A DNA stretch of 64,000 nucleotides. Origin: Amycolatopsis alkalitolerans. GTDB taxonomy: Bacteria > Actinomycetota > Actinomycetes > Mycobacteriales > Pseudonocardiaceae. Below the pieces are notes generated by a model. It was not told the origin of the DNA. It did not search any database and saw only the letters and a list, made by a program, of their open reading frames with translations. The position numbers were made by a program, and so were the translations under genes. The stretch lies in the NCBI RefSeq assembly GCF_006152065.1, contig NZ_VDFW01000015.1, forward strand, positions 62,001-126,000. Direction: 5' to 3'. This document shows, piece by piece, positions 51,751 to 61,434 of the stretch; positions within the stretch are counted from its first letter, which is position 1, and the number at the start of each line of letters is the position of its first letter.

Positions 51751-53092
51751 GCGCGCCGTCGGCGTCCACCATGCCGTGGCCGTAGAAGCCGTTGTACCCG
51801 GTGTATCCGGCGCAGAACGCGTCCTGATGCCCGTCGCCGTCGAGGTCGTAGTCGTCTGGGCAGGGCATCGGCCGGGCGCCCTGGTAGAGCGCGGCTCGCA
51901 GCCCTCGAACGGAAATCCCCGGGTGCGCCGAGACGACCAGCGCGGCGACACCCGCAACATGCGACGCCGCCATCGAGGTCCCGCACATCGGCGCGTAGCC
52001 GCCCGGCACCGTCGAAACCACGCAGTCGCCCCGGTCGCCGCCCGGCGCGGCGAGGTCCACGACCCCGAGCCCGTAGGAGCTGTAGCCGGCCTTGACCTGG
52101 TCGGGCCCGACAGCGGACACCGTCACCGCGTCCCGTAGCGCCGCGGGCAGCTCCTCACAATCCGAGGAGCCCGGCGACACGCCCGAACGCGGCGAGGGAG
52201 TCAGATTCACCGCTTCGTTGGTCGCCGCGGCGACATCGAGCGTGCCGTGCGAGGTCGCATACTCGACGGCGCGGGCGATCGCCTCGTGCACGACCGCGTA
52301 ACCCTCGCGCGGGGCGCACGACCCACCCCACGGGTTGACGTCGAAACTGGTGTTGACCACCGGCAGGTGCCGCGCCGCCGCCCACATCAGCCCACATACG
52401 GCGGCCTCGGGGGCCACATAGCCGTCGTCGTCGATGACCTTGACCGACGCCACCCGCACACCGGGCGCGACCCCGGTGGTCCCCTCGCCGTCGTCGGCCG
52501 CGGCGATGATTCCCGCCACATGCGTGCCATGGGCGGAGGCGGTGGCCCCCCACGCGTCCGCCGACCGGTCCGGTGCGCCGGTCAGGCAGCCCGCGGAATC
52601 CCTCGCGTCGATCGCTCCGGCCAGGTCCGGATGGGTGGCGTCGATCCCGGAGTCCAGCACTCCGACCACGACGCCGGCATCGCCGTGGAAGCCGCCCGCG
52701 CCGACCGCGTTCAGGCCCCACTGCTCACCGGCGAGGTTCGCGCCCGAAATCTGGTGCGCGGTGAGCCGCGCCGCGGGCAGCCGCGTCTTCCCGCGGCGAA
52801 GCTCTTGCGCGCTGAACGTGCGGCCGGGACCGAACTCCTCCGCGAAGTCGGGATCGGTCGAGGTCACGACGCCTACACTGAGCTGTGGGTAGTAGATGGC
52901 GGTCTGCCCGCATGCGGCGGTGACCTGGCCGTCGGCCTCCTGCTCGGGCGTACCCCGGTCGAGCACCACGAGGTAGCGCACGGTCCGCCCGTTGTCGCCG
53001 CAGCCCTGGTCGGCGTACGCGGCAGGGGCCGGCGCGGCGGCCAGCACCAGGGCACATGCGCCGAGTGCGAGTGACCGTCCGAGCCCGGACAA
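51728..53092 (-). CDS. secreted subtilisin-like serine protease (S8)
   Basis: A 454-aa secreted protease. A signal peptide (about residues 1-28) and an inhibitor-like propeptide precede the S8 domain, with catalytic Asp in VGVLDSGID (about 148), His in SAHGTHVAG (about 190) and Ser in CGTSMAASHVAG (about 368). A DxDxDG loop, DYDLDGDGHQD, bracketed by Cys, lies near residue 415, just before the final GHGMVDADGAL. The TTG start has GGAGG 8 bp upstream. No membrane anchor follows, unlike mycosins of type VII secretion. The target is unknown. Confidence 0.92.
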   Translation of the reverse strand: MSGLGRSLALGACALVLAAAPAPAAYADQGCGDNGRTVRYLVVLDRGTPEQEADGQVTAACGQTAIYYPQLSVGVVTSTDPDFAEEFGPGRTFSAQELRRGKTRLPAARLTAHQISGANLAGEQWGLNAVGAGGFHGDAGVVVGVLDSGIDATHPDLAGAIDARDSAGCLTGAPDRSADAWGATASAHGTHVAGIIAAADDGEGTTGVAPGVRVASVKVIDDDGYVAPEAAVCGLMWAAARHLPVVNTSFDVNPWGGSCAPREGYAVVHEAIARAVEYATSHGTLDVAAATNEAVNLTPSPRSGVSPGSSDCEELPAALRDAVTVSAVGPDQVKAGYSSYGLGVVDLAAPGGDRGDCVVSTVPGGYAPMCGTSMAASHVAGVAALVVSAHPGISVRGLRAALYQGARPMPCPDDYDLDGDGHQDAFCAGYTGYNGFYGHGMVDADGALTAAAGA

Positions 53093-53554
53093 TGCGGGAA
53101 CCTCCAGGGGACCAGCGATACAGGCGAACGCTAGGACACGGCCGGACGCGCGACAAGCCGAGCGCCCAAGTTCGCCCGGGAGGGCAGTGCCGGACGGTGA
53201 GCGCGCGGCCGTCGGCGGCTCGTGTGGGATACTCGGGGTGGCCGCCGAGCCGGGACGCCCGTCAAGCGCGGTGCGAACCGGCGCCGATGGCCCGGTGACG
53301 TGCGGGAAGAGCGCCAGGTCGTCGCCGCCCGGAGCGGGTGGCTCGGACGATGTGGGAGGCGGTGCGGGAAGCCGCCGGCCCAGCCGGCACGTGATCGTGC
53401 GGACCTGCCGTCGACGGCTGCGCCGTCACGGTGAAGAGGCACAGGATTCCCGCTCGCGGTGACCACCGCGGCGGAACAGACAGGAAGGGGCCCCTGCGCG
53501 GCCGCGTCCTTCCGGCAGACAGCCGGCAGACGCGCCCGGGGGCGGAGGAGACAG
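53093..53554 (+). other. long non-coding region and rne leader
   Basis: About 460 bp between the subtilase start and the rne start. I see no credible gene. A GATACT -10-like hexamer lies at 53228-53233, and a hairpin forms near 53481-53511, where GGAAGG pairs with CCTTCC enclosing a GGGGCCCC core. A long structured leader before an RNase E gene recalls the E. coli rne leader through which RNase E limits its own mRNA; that role here is inference. Confidence 0.45.
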
Positions 53555-56500
53555 ATGACGAACGCGGAAACACCCGCCGAGAACACCGGCGGGGGCACCG
53601 CCGCACCCACCAGTCCGCTGGGCGAACTGCCGGACCGGGTCCGGGTGCACGCGTTGGCGAAGCTGCTCGGCTCGAACAGCAAGGACGTGCTCGCGAAGCT
53701 GACCGAGCTTGGTGAGGCGGCCCGCAGCCCGCAGTCGAGCGTGCCGCGGGAAGTGGCGATCAAGGTGGCCGAGGCTCTCGCGGGTCCGGCCGAATCCGCC
53801 GCGACCGAGGTCGCGGCGGTGCCCGAGCCTGAACCTGAACCCGAACCCGTGCGGCCGAGCGCCCACGTGCCGGTGTTCTCGGCTCCCTCACCGGTGTTCC
53901 TGCCGCCGGAGCCGGCGCCCAAGGCGCAGGAGGAGCCCGCCGAGCGTGAGCCGGAACCGGTCGCCCAGGCGCCCGAGCGTGACACGGATGAGGAAGGCGA
54001 CGAGCTCGGCGGCCGGCGCCGCCGCCGTCGTGGCCGTCGTGGCCGTGGCCGGGGCAAGGGCGGCGACGAGGGCGCCGCCGACGAGAACGCCGAACAGGCC
54101 GACGAGGCCAAAGCGGAAGACGAGCGCAAAGCCGAAGCCGAGCCCGACGAGGACGACTCGGACGAGAGCGAAGGCGCCAGCCGTCGCCGCCGTCGCCGTC
54201 GCCGTCGCAAGGGCGGGGACGAGGAGCCGGGCGAGACGTCCACGGGCGACGACCCGCCGAACACCGTGGTGCACGTCCGCGAAGCCAAGGCCGAGGAGAA
54301 GAACGGCAAGGAAGCCAAGCCCGACAAGGGTGACGGGGTGCGCAGCGTGCGCGGCTCCACCCGGCTGGAGGCCAAGCGCCAGCGCCGCCGTGACGGCCGG
54401 GAAGCCGGCCGCCGCCGCGCCCCGATCCTGTCCGAGGCCGAGTTCCTGGCCCGCCGCGAAGCGGTCGAGCGCACCATGGTCGTGGCCGAGCGCGGTGACC
54501 ACACGCAGATCGGCGTCCTCGAGGACGGTGTGCTGGTCGAGCACTTCGTGACCTCGGCGGGCACGGGCTCGATCGTCGGCAACGTCTACCTCGGCCGCGT
54601 GCAGAACGTGCTGCCCTCGATGGAGGCCGCGTTCGTCGACATCGGCCGCGGCCGCAACGCGGTGCTCTACGCCGGTGAGGTCGACTGGGACGCCGCCGGC
54701 CTGGAGGGCAAGTCCCGCAAGATCGAGCAGGCCCTGTCCACCGGCGACAACGTGCTCGTCCAGGTCACCAAGGACCCGGTCGGTCACAAGGGCGCCCGGC
54801 TGACCACGCAGATCTCGCTGCCCGGCCGGTTCCTGGTGTACGTGCCGGCCGGTGGCGCGACCGGGATCTCGCGCAAGCTGCCGGAGAACGAGCGCCGCCG
54901 GCTCAAGGACATCCTCAAGCGGATCGTGCCGGAGGACGCGGGCGTCATCATCCGCACCGCTTCGGAGGGCATCAGCGAGGAGGAGCTCGAGCGCGACGTC
55001 CGCCGCCTGAAGGCCCAATGGGAGGTCATCAAGGAGAAGGCGGGCACGGCGGCCGGCGGCAAGAAGTCCTCCGCGCCGACCATGCTGTACGAGGAGCCGG
55101 ACCTGCTGGTGAAGGTCGTTCGCGACCTGTTCACCGAGGACTTCGCGAAGCTCGAGGTCCAGGGCGGCACCGCCTGGGAGACGATCAACGCCTACGTCGG
55201 GCACGTCGCGCCGGATCTCGCCGCCCGGCTCAAGCGCTACGTCGGCAACAGCGACGTGTTCACCGACTACCGCATCGACGAGCAGATCACCAAGGCGCTC
55301 GACCGGAAGGTGTGGCTGCCCTCGGGCGGGTACCTGGTCATCGACCGCACCGAGGCGATGACGGTCATCGACGTCAACACCGGCAAGTTCACCGGCTCCG
55401 GGGGCAACCTCGAGGAGACGGTGACCCGCAACAACCTCGAGTCCGCCGAGGAGATCGTGCGCCAGCTGCGGCTGCGCGACGTCGGCGGCATCATCGTGAT
55501 CGACTTCATCGACATGGTGCTGGAGTCCAACCGCGAGCTGGTCCTGCGGCGGCTCACCGAATGCCTCGGGCGTGACCGCACCCGGCATCAGGTCGCCGAG
55601 GTGACCTCGCTGGGCCTGGTGCAGATGACCAGGAAGAAGGTCGGCACCGGTCTCCTGGAGGCGTTCTCCACGCCGTGCGAGCACTGCAAGGGCCGCGGGG
55701 TGGTCGTCTCGACCGAGCTGCCGAAGGCCTCGAACGGCTCGGGCTCCGGCTCCGCCAGCAACGGCGGGGGTTCCCGCCGGCGCGGGCGCGGCAAGGCGGA
55801 GGAGCCGCAGGAGTCCGGGCGCACGCCTGAGCAGCGCGAATCGGTGGTTTCGGCCGTCCAGGCGATGGCGAACGCCGCGAAGGTGGCTTCCTCAGGCAAG
55901 CCCGAGGCGGAGGCCGGGAAGCCCGCCGAGGCGGCGGCGCTCGAGGGCAGCCACAGGCCGGACACTCCGGCGGAGGGCGCCCCCGAGACCGCACCGGAGG
56001 CCGCTGCCGCGGTGGAGGCTGAGATCGCGCCGCCGACCGGGGCGTCGGAGTCCGCTGACGAAGCCTCGCGGGCCGCGCAGTCCTCGGCCGAGGCGCTGGA
56101 GACCGCTGGGGAAGCAGCCGCGTCTGGGCGGCTCGCCGCCGAGGCGCCGGAGTCTGGTAGGGACACTGCGCCGGCCGAGCCGGCCTCCCTCGACGCGCCG
56201 GAGACCGCTGGGGATGCCGCCGCACCCGCCGGGCAGCTCTCGGCTGAGGCGTCGGAGTCCGCCGCGGAAGCCGCACGCGCCGGGCAGCCGTCCGCCTACG
56301 CGGCAGAGCGCCTGGAGGAAGCCGCCTCGGCAGGGCACACGTCCGCCGGGCCCGCCTCCACCAGCACGTGGGCGGCCCAGCCCGAGCCCGCGGAGAGTAA
56401 GACCGAGCCCTCGCCCGCCGAGGCGCCGGTGGCGTCCGGCGGCGCGGAGCAGGCCCCGGCCGAGCCCGCCGCGGCGGCGCAGCAGGCTCCCGCAGAGCGC

Positions 56501-56611
56501 GAGAGCGGCGTCGACGTGCCGACCCCGGCCGTGCGCACCGCCCGGCGGCGACCCCGTCGCGCGGCGTCGCGGCCCGCGGGTCCGCCGGTGCACGCCTCGG
56601 ACCAGAGCTGA
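53555..56611 (+). CDS. rne: ribonuclease E/G family protein
   Basis: A 1018-aa endoribonuclease for mRNA turnover and rRNA/tRNA processing. ATG 53555 has GGAGGAG 4 bp upstream. The N-terminus carries an IF2_N-like module (LPDRVRVHALAKLLGSNSKD, about residues 24-43), then a long acidic/Arg-rich low-complexity stretch (to about 290). The catalytic core follows: S1 domain (GSIVGNVYLGRVQNVLPSM, about 340), the DNase I-like catalytic segment VIDVNTGKFTG (about 604) and the Zn-link CEHCKGRG (about 707). The last 280 residues are Ala/Glu/Pro-rich, ending in a basic patch, and probably form a disordered scaffold. Confidence 0.96.
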   Translation: MTNAETPAENTGGGTAAPTSPLGELPDRVRVHALAKLLGSNSKDVLAKLTELGEAARSPQSSVPREVAIKVAEALAGPAESAATEVAAVPEPEPEPEPVRPSAHVPVFSAPSPVFLPPEPAPKAQEEPAEREPEPVAQAPERDTDEEGDELGGRRRRRRGRRGRGRGKGGDEGAADENAEQADEAKAEDERKAEAEPDEDDSDESEGASRRRRRRRRRKGGDEEPGETSTGDDPPNTVVHVREAKAEEKNGKEAKPDKGDGVRSVRGSTRLEAKRQRRRDGREAGRRRAPILSEAEFLARREAVERTMVVAERGDHTQIGVLEDGVLVEHFVTSAGTGSIVGNVYLGRVQNVLPSMEAAFVDIGRGRNAVLYAGEVDWDAAGLEGKSRKIEQALSTGDNVLVQVTKDPVGHKGARLTTQISLPGRFLVYVPAGGATGISRKLPENERRRLKDILKRIVPEDAGVIIRTASEGISEEELERDVRRLKAQWEVIKEKAGTAAGGKKSSAPTMLYEEPDLLVKVVRDLFTEDFAKLEVQGGTAWETINAYVGHVAPDLAARLKRYVGNSDVFTDYRIDEQITKALDRKVWLPSGGYLVIDRTEAMTVIDVNTGKFTGSGGNLEETVTRNNLESAEEIVRQLRLRDVGGIIVIDFIDMVLESNRELVLRRLTECLGRDRTRHQVAEVTSLGLVQMTRKKVGTGLLEAFSTPCEHCKGRGVVVSTELPKASNGSGSGSASNGGGSRRRGRGKAEEPQESGRTPEQRESVVSAVQAMANAAKVASSGKPEAEAGKPAEAAALEGSHRPDTPAEGAPETAPEAAAAVEAEIAPPTGASESADEASRAAQSSAEALETAGEAAASGRLAAEAPESGRDTAPAEPASLDAPETAGDAAAPAGQLSAEASESAAEAARAGQPSAYAAERLEEAASAGHTSAGPASTSTWAAQPEPAESKTEPSPAEAPVASGGAEQAPAEPAAAAQQAPAERESGVDVPTPAVRTARRRPRRAASRPAGPPVHASDQS

Positions 56612-56625
56612 GCAGCCAAGAGCAC

Positions 56626-56647
56626 CCCGGTGTGCACCAGCACCGGG
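56626..56647 (+). terminator. hairpin after rne
   Basis: CCCGGTG pairs with CACCGGG around an 8-nt loop, 14 bp after the rne stop. The stem is short and has no U tail, so it is a weak terminator or mRNA end-protecting structure. Confidence 0.45.
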
Positions 56648-56668
56648 ATGCCACGTAACCTATAGGAC

Positions 56669-56726
56669 GGCCCGCGGGTGCGCGGGCCATGGCGCGACCC
56701 TCGGATCGCCCGGCGGTCCGGGTCGC
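56669..56726 (+). promoter_or_regulatory. structured leader of rplU-rpmA (two hairpins)
   Basis: A perfect 8-bp stem, GGCCCGCG with CGCGGGCC around GGTG (56669-56688), is followed by a longer imperfect stem (56694-56726) closed by GCGACC and GGTCGC. A TATAGG hexamer at 56660-56665 could be the -10. The leader resembles ribosomal-protein autoregulatory leaders in position, but I know of no described match. Confidence 0.45.
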
Positions 56727-56763
56727 AAGCCCTCACCCATTGTCGAGTAAGCAGGAGACTTCC

Positions 56764-57078
56764 GTGTCGGCGTACGCGATCGTCAAGACCGGCGGCAAGC
56801 AGTACAAGGTGGCTGTCGGCGACGTCGTCGAGGTCGAGAAGCTCGAGGGAGAGCCGGGCACCGAGCACACCTTCCCCGCCGTGCTGTACGTCGACGGCGG
56901 CGAGGTCACCACGGACGCCGACGCGTTGGCGAAGATCTCGGTCACCGGCAAGGTCGTCGAGCAGACCAAGGGTCCCAAGATCCAAATCCACAAGTTCAAG
57001 AACAAGACTGGCTACCACAAGCGCCAGGGTCACCGGCAGAAGCTGACCCGCGTCGAGGTCACCGGTATCAGCAAGTAA
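56764..57078 (+). CDS. rplU: 50S ribosomal protein L21
   Basis: A 104-aa L21 with the typical start [22 protein letters not shown] and the C-terminal [14 protein letters not shown] signature (about residues 80-93). GTG 56764 has AGGAG 6 bp upstream; the frame upstream covers the leader hairpins and is not coding. It is followed after 14 bp by rpmA. Confidence 0.97.
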   Translation: MSAYAIVKTGGKQYKVAVGDVVEVEKLEGEPGTEHTFPAVLYVDGGEVTTDADALAKISVTGKVVEQTKGPKIQIHKFKNKTGYHKRQGHRQKLTRVEVTGISK

Positions 57079-57092
57079 GGAGCTGAGCACTT

Positions 57093-57350
57093 ATGGCACA
57101 CAAGAAGGGTGCTTCCAGCTCCCGCAACGGGCGTGACTCGAACCCCCAGTACCTCGGCGTGAAGCGCTACGGCGGCCAGGTCGTCAAGGCGGGCGAGATC
57201 CTCATCCGCCAGCGGGGCACCAAGTTCCACCCCGGCGTCAACGTCGGCCGCGGCGGTGACGACACGCTGTTCGCGCTCGCCGCCGGTGCGGTCGAGTTCG
57301 GCGTCAAGCGTGGCCGCAAGACGGTCAACATCGTCCCGCGTGAGGCCTGA
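57093..57350 (+). CDS. rpmA: 50S ribosomal protein L27
   Basis: An 85-aa L27. The N-terminus [16 protein letters not shown] is the direct, unprocessed form (no Firmicutes-type cleaved extension), followed by [21 protein letters not shown] and [17 protein letters not shown]. It lies 14 bp after rplU, and the pair is closed by the strong terminator at 57381-57423. Confidence 0.97.
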   Translation: MAHKKGASSSRNGRDSNPQYLGVKRYGGQVVKAGEILIRQRGTKFHPGVNVGRGGDDTLFALAAGAVEFGVKRGRKTVNIVPREA

Positions 57351-57380
57351 GAGGCCCGGCGAGACACGCAGCACCTCCGA

Positions 57381-57423
57381 CGAGGGGCGGGCCCGGAACA
57401 GATCTGGGTCCGCCCCTCGTTTT
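57381..57423 (+). terminator. intrinsic terminator after rplU-rpmA
   Basis: A 14-bp stem, CGAGGGGCGGGCCC with GGGTCCGCCCCTCG (one G-U pair), encloses an 11-nt loop and is followed directly by TTTT. It is the best intrinsic terminator in the window. It separates the ribosomal pair from obg. Confidence 0.9.
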
Positions 57424-57461
57424 CTTGTTCAGGTTGTCCTGAGTAGACAGAAAGGCCCGTC

Positions 57462-58910
57462 ATGGCGTCCCGGTTCGTCGACCGCGCGGTGATCCAGGTG
57501 GCCGCCGGCAACGGCGGGAACGGCTGCGCCTCGGTCCATCGCGAGAAGTTCAAGCCCCTCGGCGGCCCCGACGGGGGCAACGGCGGCGACGGCGGCGACG
57601 TGCTGCTGGTCGTCGACCAGAACGTGCACACGCTGCTCGACTTCCACTTCCGTCCCCACGCGACCGCGGGCAACGGTAAGCAGGGCCAGGGGAGTCATCG
57701 CGCCGGCGCGGCGGGGGAGACGCTTGAGCTCAAGGTCCCGGCCGGCACCGTCGTGCTGGACGAGGACGGCGACGTGGTGGCCGATCTGACCGGCCCCGGC
57801 ACAGCCTTCGTCGCCGCCCAAGGCGGCCGGGGCGGTCTCGGCAACGCGGCGCTCGCCTCGCGGGTGCGTAAGGCGCCCGGCTTCGCCTTGTTCGGGGAGC
57901 CGGGGGAGGCCCGCTCGCTTGTGCTGGAGCTTCGCTCGGTGGCGGATGTCGGGCTGGTCGGGTTCCCCTCGGCGGGCAAGTCCTCCCTGATCTCGGTGCT
58001 GTCGGCGGCGAAACCGAAGATCGCGGACTACCCGTTCACCACGCTCGTGCCGAATCTCGGCGTGGTGACCGCCGGGGAGACGGTGTTCACGATGGCCGAC
58101 GTACCCGGCCTCATCCCGGGTGCCAGCGAGGGCAAGGGGCTGGGCCTGGACTTCCTGCGCCACATCGAACGGTGCGCCGTGCTGGTGCACGTCGTCGACT
58201 GCGCCACGTTCGAGCCCGGCCGCGACCCGGTGTCCGATGTGGACGCGCTGGAAGCGGAGCTCGCCCGCTACACGCCGGCGCTGGGCGGTGAACTCGCGGA
58301 CCGGCCGCGGGTGATCGTGCTGAACAAGATCGACGTGCCCGACGCCGCCGAGCTCGCCGAGATGATCCGTCCGGAGTTCGAGGCGCGCGGGCTGCCGGTG
58401 TTCGAGATCTCGACGGCGACCAGGCAGGGCCTGCGGGAGCTGACCTACGCGCTCGGCGCCATCGTGGAGACGTTCCGCGCGGAGCAGCCGGCCCCGATCG
58501 CGGAGCGCATCGTGCTGCGACCGCAGGCGGTCGACGACGCGGGCTTCACCATCGAGGCCGACCCGGAGGAGCCCGGTGGCTTCATCATCCGGGGCGCCCG
58601 TCCGGAGCGCTGGATCCGGCAGACCGACTTCGGCAACGATGAGGCCGTCGGCTACCTCGCCGACCGGCTCAACCGGCTCGGGGTGGAGGAGCAGCTCGCC
58701 CGCATGGGCGCCGAGCCGGGCTGCCCGGTCACGATCGGCGGCGTCACGTTCGACTGGCAGCCGTCCACACCGGGCACGATCCAGCACCTTTCCGGGCGCG
58801 GCACCGACATCCGGCTTGAGGATCGCAGCCGCGTCAGCGCCGCGCAGCGCAAGGAGGCCCGCCGCATCCGCCGGGACGGCGTGCCCGAGTCCGAACCGGA
58901 CGACCGGTGA
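57462..58910 (+). CDS. obg: GTPase Obg/CgtA
   Basis: A 482-aa ribosome-assembly GTPase. The Gly-rich Obg fold fills residues 1-158 ([10 protein letters not shown] and [15 protein letters not shown]). The G domain has G1 GFPSAGKSS (about 167), G3 DVPGLIPGA (about 213), G4 NKID (about 288). A C-terminal OCT domain is present at about 345-425 and a basic tail follows. ATG 57462 starts [19 protein letters not shown]. Its stop overlaps proB by 4 bp (GTGA). Confidence 0.97.
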   Translation: MASRFVDRAVIQVAAGNGGNGCASVHREKFKPLGGPDGGNGGDGGDVLLVVDQNVHTLLDFHFRPHATAGNGKQGQGSHRAGAAGETLELKVPAGTVVLDEDGDVVADLTGPGTAFVAAQGGRGGLGNAALASRVRKAPGFALFGEPGEARSLVLELRSVADVGLVGFPSAGKSSLISVLSAAKPKIADYPFTTLVPNLGVVTAGETVFTMADVPGLIPGASEGKGLGLDFLRHIERCAVLVHVVDCATFEPGRDPVSDVDALEAELARYTPALGGELADRPRVIVLNKIDVPDAAELAEMIRPEFEARGLPVFEISTATRQGLRELTYALGAIVETFRAEQPAPIAERIVLRPQAVDDAGFTIEADPEEPGGFIIRGARPERWIRQTDFGNDEAVGYLADRLNRLGVEEQLARMGAEPGCPVTIGGVTFDWQPSTPGTIQHLSGRGTDIRLEDRSRVSAAQRKEARRIRRDGVPESEPDDR

Positions 58911-60016
58911 GCGTCACTCGCAAGGCCGTCGCCGGTGCCGAGCGGCTGGTCGTCAAGGTCGGTTCGTCGGCGCTCACGACCGCCGGAAGCGGTCTGGACG
59001 CCGCCCGGCTCGACGCGCTGGTGGACGCCATCGTCGGCCGGATCGAGCAGGGCAGCCAGCTCGTCCTGGTGTCCTCGGGCGCGATCGGCGCCGGGCTGGC
59101 ACCCCTGACGCTGGGCAAACGGCCTCGCGACCTGGCGACGCAGCAGGCCGCCGCGAGCGTCGGCCAGCTTCAGTTGGCCCACGCGTACGCGGAGTCGTTC
59201 GGCCGGTACTCGCTCACAGTCGGCCAGGTCCTGCTGACCTCGGACGATGTCGTCCGCCGTGCGCACTATCGCAACGCGCAGCGGACCTTTTCGCGATTGC
59301 TCACGCTGGGCGCGGTTCCGGTGGTGAACGAGAACGACACGGTCGCCACCGAAGAGATCCGCTTCGGCGACAACGACCGGTTGGCCACTCTCGTCGCCCA
59401 TCTCATCGGTGCCGACGCGCTCGTTCTGCTGTCCGATGTGGACGGCCTGTACGACGGTGACCCGCGCGACGGTGCGACACGCAAGATCGCCGAGGTCACC
59501 AGCGACGCCGACATCGACGGCCTCGCCGTCGGCATGTCCAGTTCGGGCCTGGGCACCGGCGGCATGGTCTCGAAGCTCGCCGCGGCCCGCACGGCCGCGG
59601 CCGCCGGGATTCCGGTGCTGCTGGCGGCGGCCGCAGAAGCGTCACGCGCGCTGACCGCCGCCGACGTCGGCACCGCGTTCGCCGCCGCGGACTCGCGCTT
59701 GTCGGCCCGCCGGTTCTGGCTCGGTTACGCCGCCGGCACGACCGGTCGCCTGCAGCTCGACGACGGTGCCGTGGCGGCCGTCGTGCGGCGCCGCCGCTCG
59801 CTGCTGGCGGCCGGGATCACGGGGGTGAGCGGGGATTTCCAGGCAGGGGACGTCGTCGAACTGGTGGATGGCGCGCAGCGGGTGGTGGCACGCGGGGTGG
59901 TCGCGTTCGACGCCGGCGAGCTGCCCGAGCTGATCGGCCGGTCCAGCCACGAACTGCCCGCCGAGCAACGCCGGGAAGTCGTCCACGCCGACGATCTCGT
60001 GCCGCTTCGGCGCTGA
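58907..60016 (+). CDS. proB: glutamate 5-kinase
   Basis: A 369-aa ProB, which phosphorylates glutamate in the first step of proline synthesis. The amino-acid kinase domain has [10 protein letters not shown] (about residue 13), [12 protein letters not shown] (about 49), [17 protein letters not shown] (about 141) and [15 protein letters not shown] (about 215). A C-terminal PUA domain (about 285-365) is present. The GTG start overlaps the obg stop. proA is not in the window. Confidence 0.97.
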   Translation: MSVTRKAVAGAERLVVKVGSSALTTAGSGLDAARLDALVDAIVGRIEQGSQLVLVSSGAIGAGLAPLTLGKRPRDLATQQAAASVGQLQLAHAYAESFGRYSLTVGQVLLTSDDVVRRAHYRNAQRTFSRLLTLGAVPVVNENDTVATEEIRFGDNDRLATLVAHLIGADALVLLSDVDGLYDGDPRDGATRKIAEVTSDADIDGLAVGMSSSGLGTGGMVSKLAAARTAAAAGIPVLLAAAAEASRALTAADVGTAFAAADSRLSARRFWLGYAAGTTGRLQLDDGAVAAVVRRRRSLLAAGITGVSGDFQAGDVVELVDGAQRVVARGVVAFDAGELPELIGRSSHELPAEQRREVVHADDLVPLRR

Positions 60017-60020
60017 GCCG

Positions 60021-61310
60021 TTACCGCAGTTCGCTCCCCCTGGTTTCGGGAAGGGTGAGGAGCACGACGAACGTGATCACCGCGGCGACCGCGACGTACC
60101 AGAAGAACGCGATCGACGCGTTCGCCGCCGCGAGCGCGCTGATCACCAGTGGCGCGGTGCCGCCGAACACGGCGACGGTCAGGTTGTACCAGGCGCCGAT
60201 GCCGAGCCCGCGCAGCGACGTCGGGAACAGCTCGCTCATGATCGCCGGCGCGAGCGAGGACAACGCCGCGTACAGGCCGAGCCCGACACAGAACACCACC
60301 AGCAGCCCGCCCAGCCCCGGCTTGACCAACGTGGACAGCGGCACGATCAGGATCGCCATCGCCGCCGACCAGCCGTACAGCTGTGGCTTGCGGCCGACAC
60401 GGTCGGACAGCATGCCGAACGGGTACTGCAGCGCGACGAACAACGCGGTGCCCACCGACAATGCCAGGAACACGTCCACATCGCTGACGTGCCGGGTCTT
60501 GACCGCGAACGGCGTCAGTGCGCTGAAGAACGTGTAATAGCACAGCGTCGAGAGCATGGTGATGCCGACGAGTTGCCCCACCGCCTTCGGATGGTGCCGC
60601 AGTGTCGAGAGCAACGGCCTGCGCACCTGCTGGGCCGACGTCTTGTTCTGGTGGAACTGTTCGGTCTCGCTCAGGCTCCGCCGCAGCCACAGCCCGATCA
60701 CGCCGAGCACCCCGCCGAGCAGGAACGGGATCCGCCAGCCGTAGGCGTTCAGGGCCGCCTTGTCCATCGTCCGCGCCAGCACGAACCCGAGCACCGAGGC
60801 CAGCAACACCGCCGAACCCGTCGAGATGTAGAAGAACGACGAGTAGCGGCCCCGCCACTTCGGCGGCGCGATCTCCCCGAGATACGCCGACGCGTTCGAC
60901 ACCTCGCCACCCAGCGACAGCCCCTGCGCGATCCGGGCGAGCAGCAGCAGGATCGGCGCGAGCCACCCGACGAGGGAGAAGCTCGGCAGGATGCCGATCA
61001 CCACTGAGCCTCCGGCCATCAGGCTGATGGTCAGGATCATCGCCGGCTTGCGCCCGCGGACGTCCGCGAACCGGCCGAGCAGGAACCCGCCCAGGGGCCG
61101 GAAGAAGAACGCGAGCGCGTAGGTGGCGAACGTGTTGATCTGCGCCAGTGTGTCGTTGCCCGAGGGGAAGAAGGCGGTCGCGAAGTAGATGCTGAACGTG
61201 GCGTAGATCGTCCAGTCGAACCACTCCAGCGCGTTGCCGATGCTCGCGGCGAACAGCGTGCGGACCGGCAACCGGTGGCGCGCCACGGACTCGATCTTCG
61301 GCTCGACCAT
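60021..61310 (-). CDS. MFS transporter, metabolite:H+ symporter (MHS) type
   Basis: A 429-aa twelve-helix carrier of the MHS group (ProP, ShiA, KgtP relatives). The start motif SIGNALEWFDWTIYATFSIYFA (GNALEWFDW is diagnostic), motif A GRFADVRGRKPAM (about 82-94) and the central AYLGEIAPPKWRGRY (about 142-156) support this. ATG 61310 has GGAGG 5 bp upstream. It is convergent with proB at only 4 bp. Substrates of the group are compatible solutes and carboxylates; proline or betaine is a guess from the neighbour. Confidence 0.9.
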   Translation of the reverse strand: MVEPKIESVARHRLPVRTLFAASIGNALEWFDWTIYATFSIYFATAFFPSGNDTLAQINTFATYALAFFFRPLGGFLLGRFADVRGRKPAMILTISLMAGGSVVIGILPSFSLVGWLAPILLLLARIAQGLSLGGEVSNASAYLGEIAPPKWRGRYSSFFYISTGSAVLLASVLGFVLARTMDKAALNAYGWRIPFLLGGVLGVIGLWLRRSLSETEQFHQNKTSAQQVRRPLLSTLRHHPKAVGQLVGITMLSTLCYYTFFSALTPFAVKTRHVSDVDVFLALSVGTALFVALQYPFGMLSDRVGRKPQLYGWSAAMAILIVPLSTLVKPGLGGLLVVFCVGLGLYAALSSLAPAIMSELFPTSLRGLGIGAWYNLTVAVFGGTAPLVISALAAANASIAFFWYVAVAAVITFVVLLTLPETRGSELR

Positions 61311-61434
61311 GGCTGCCTCCACCCGATCCGGCGATTGGTGGAGATTGCCATACGAATGGCCGCTTCGGAAGGTCTCTCACGAAGATCGCGCGCGTAGCCG
61401 CCCAACGGACCAGTCGCTCTTCCATTCGGCGGAG

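Noticed and set aside
54001..54240. Repetitive CGCCGCCGTCGC tracts in rne as a possible tandem DNA repeat or CRISPR-like element
   Set aside because: The repetition follows Arg codons in a low-complexity coding stretch, stays in frame, and has no spacer pattern.
53888..55684. 598-codon minus-strand frame opposite rne
   Set aside because: Leu/Val/Asp-rich antisense shadow of a strongly conserved ribonuclease core; no initiation signal.
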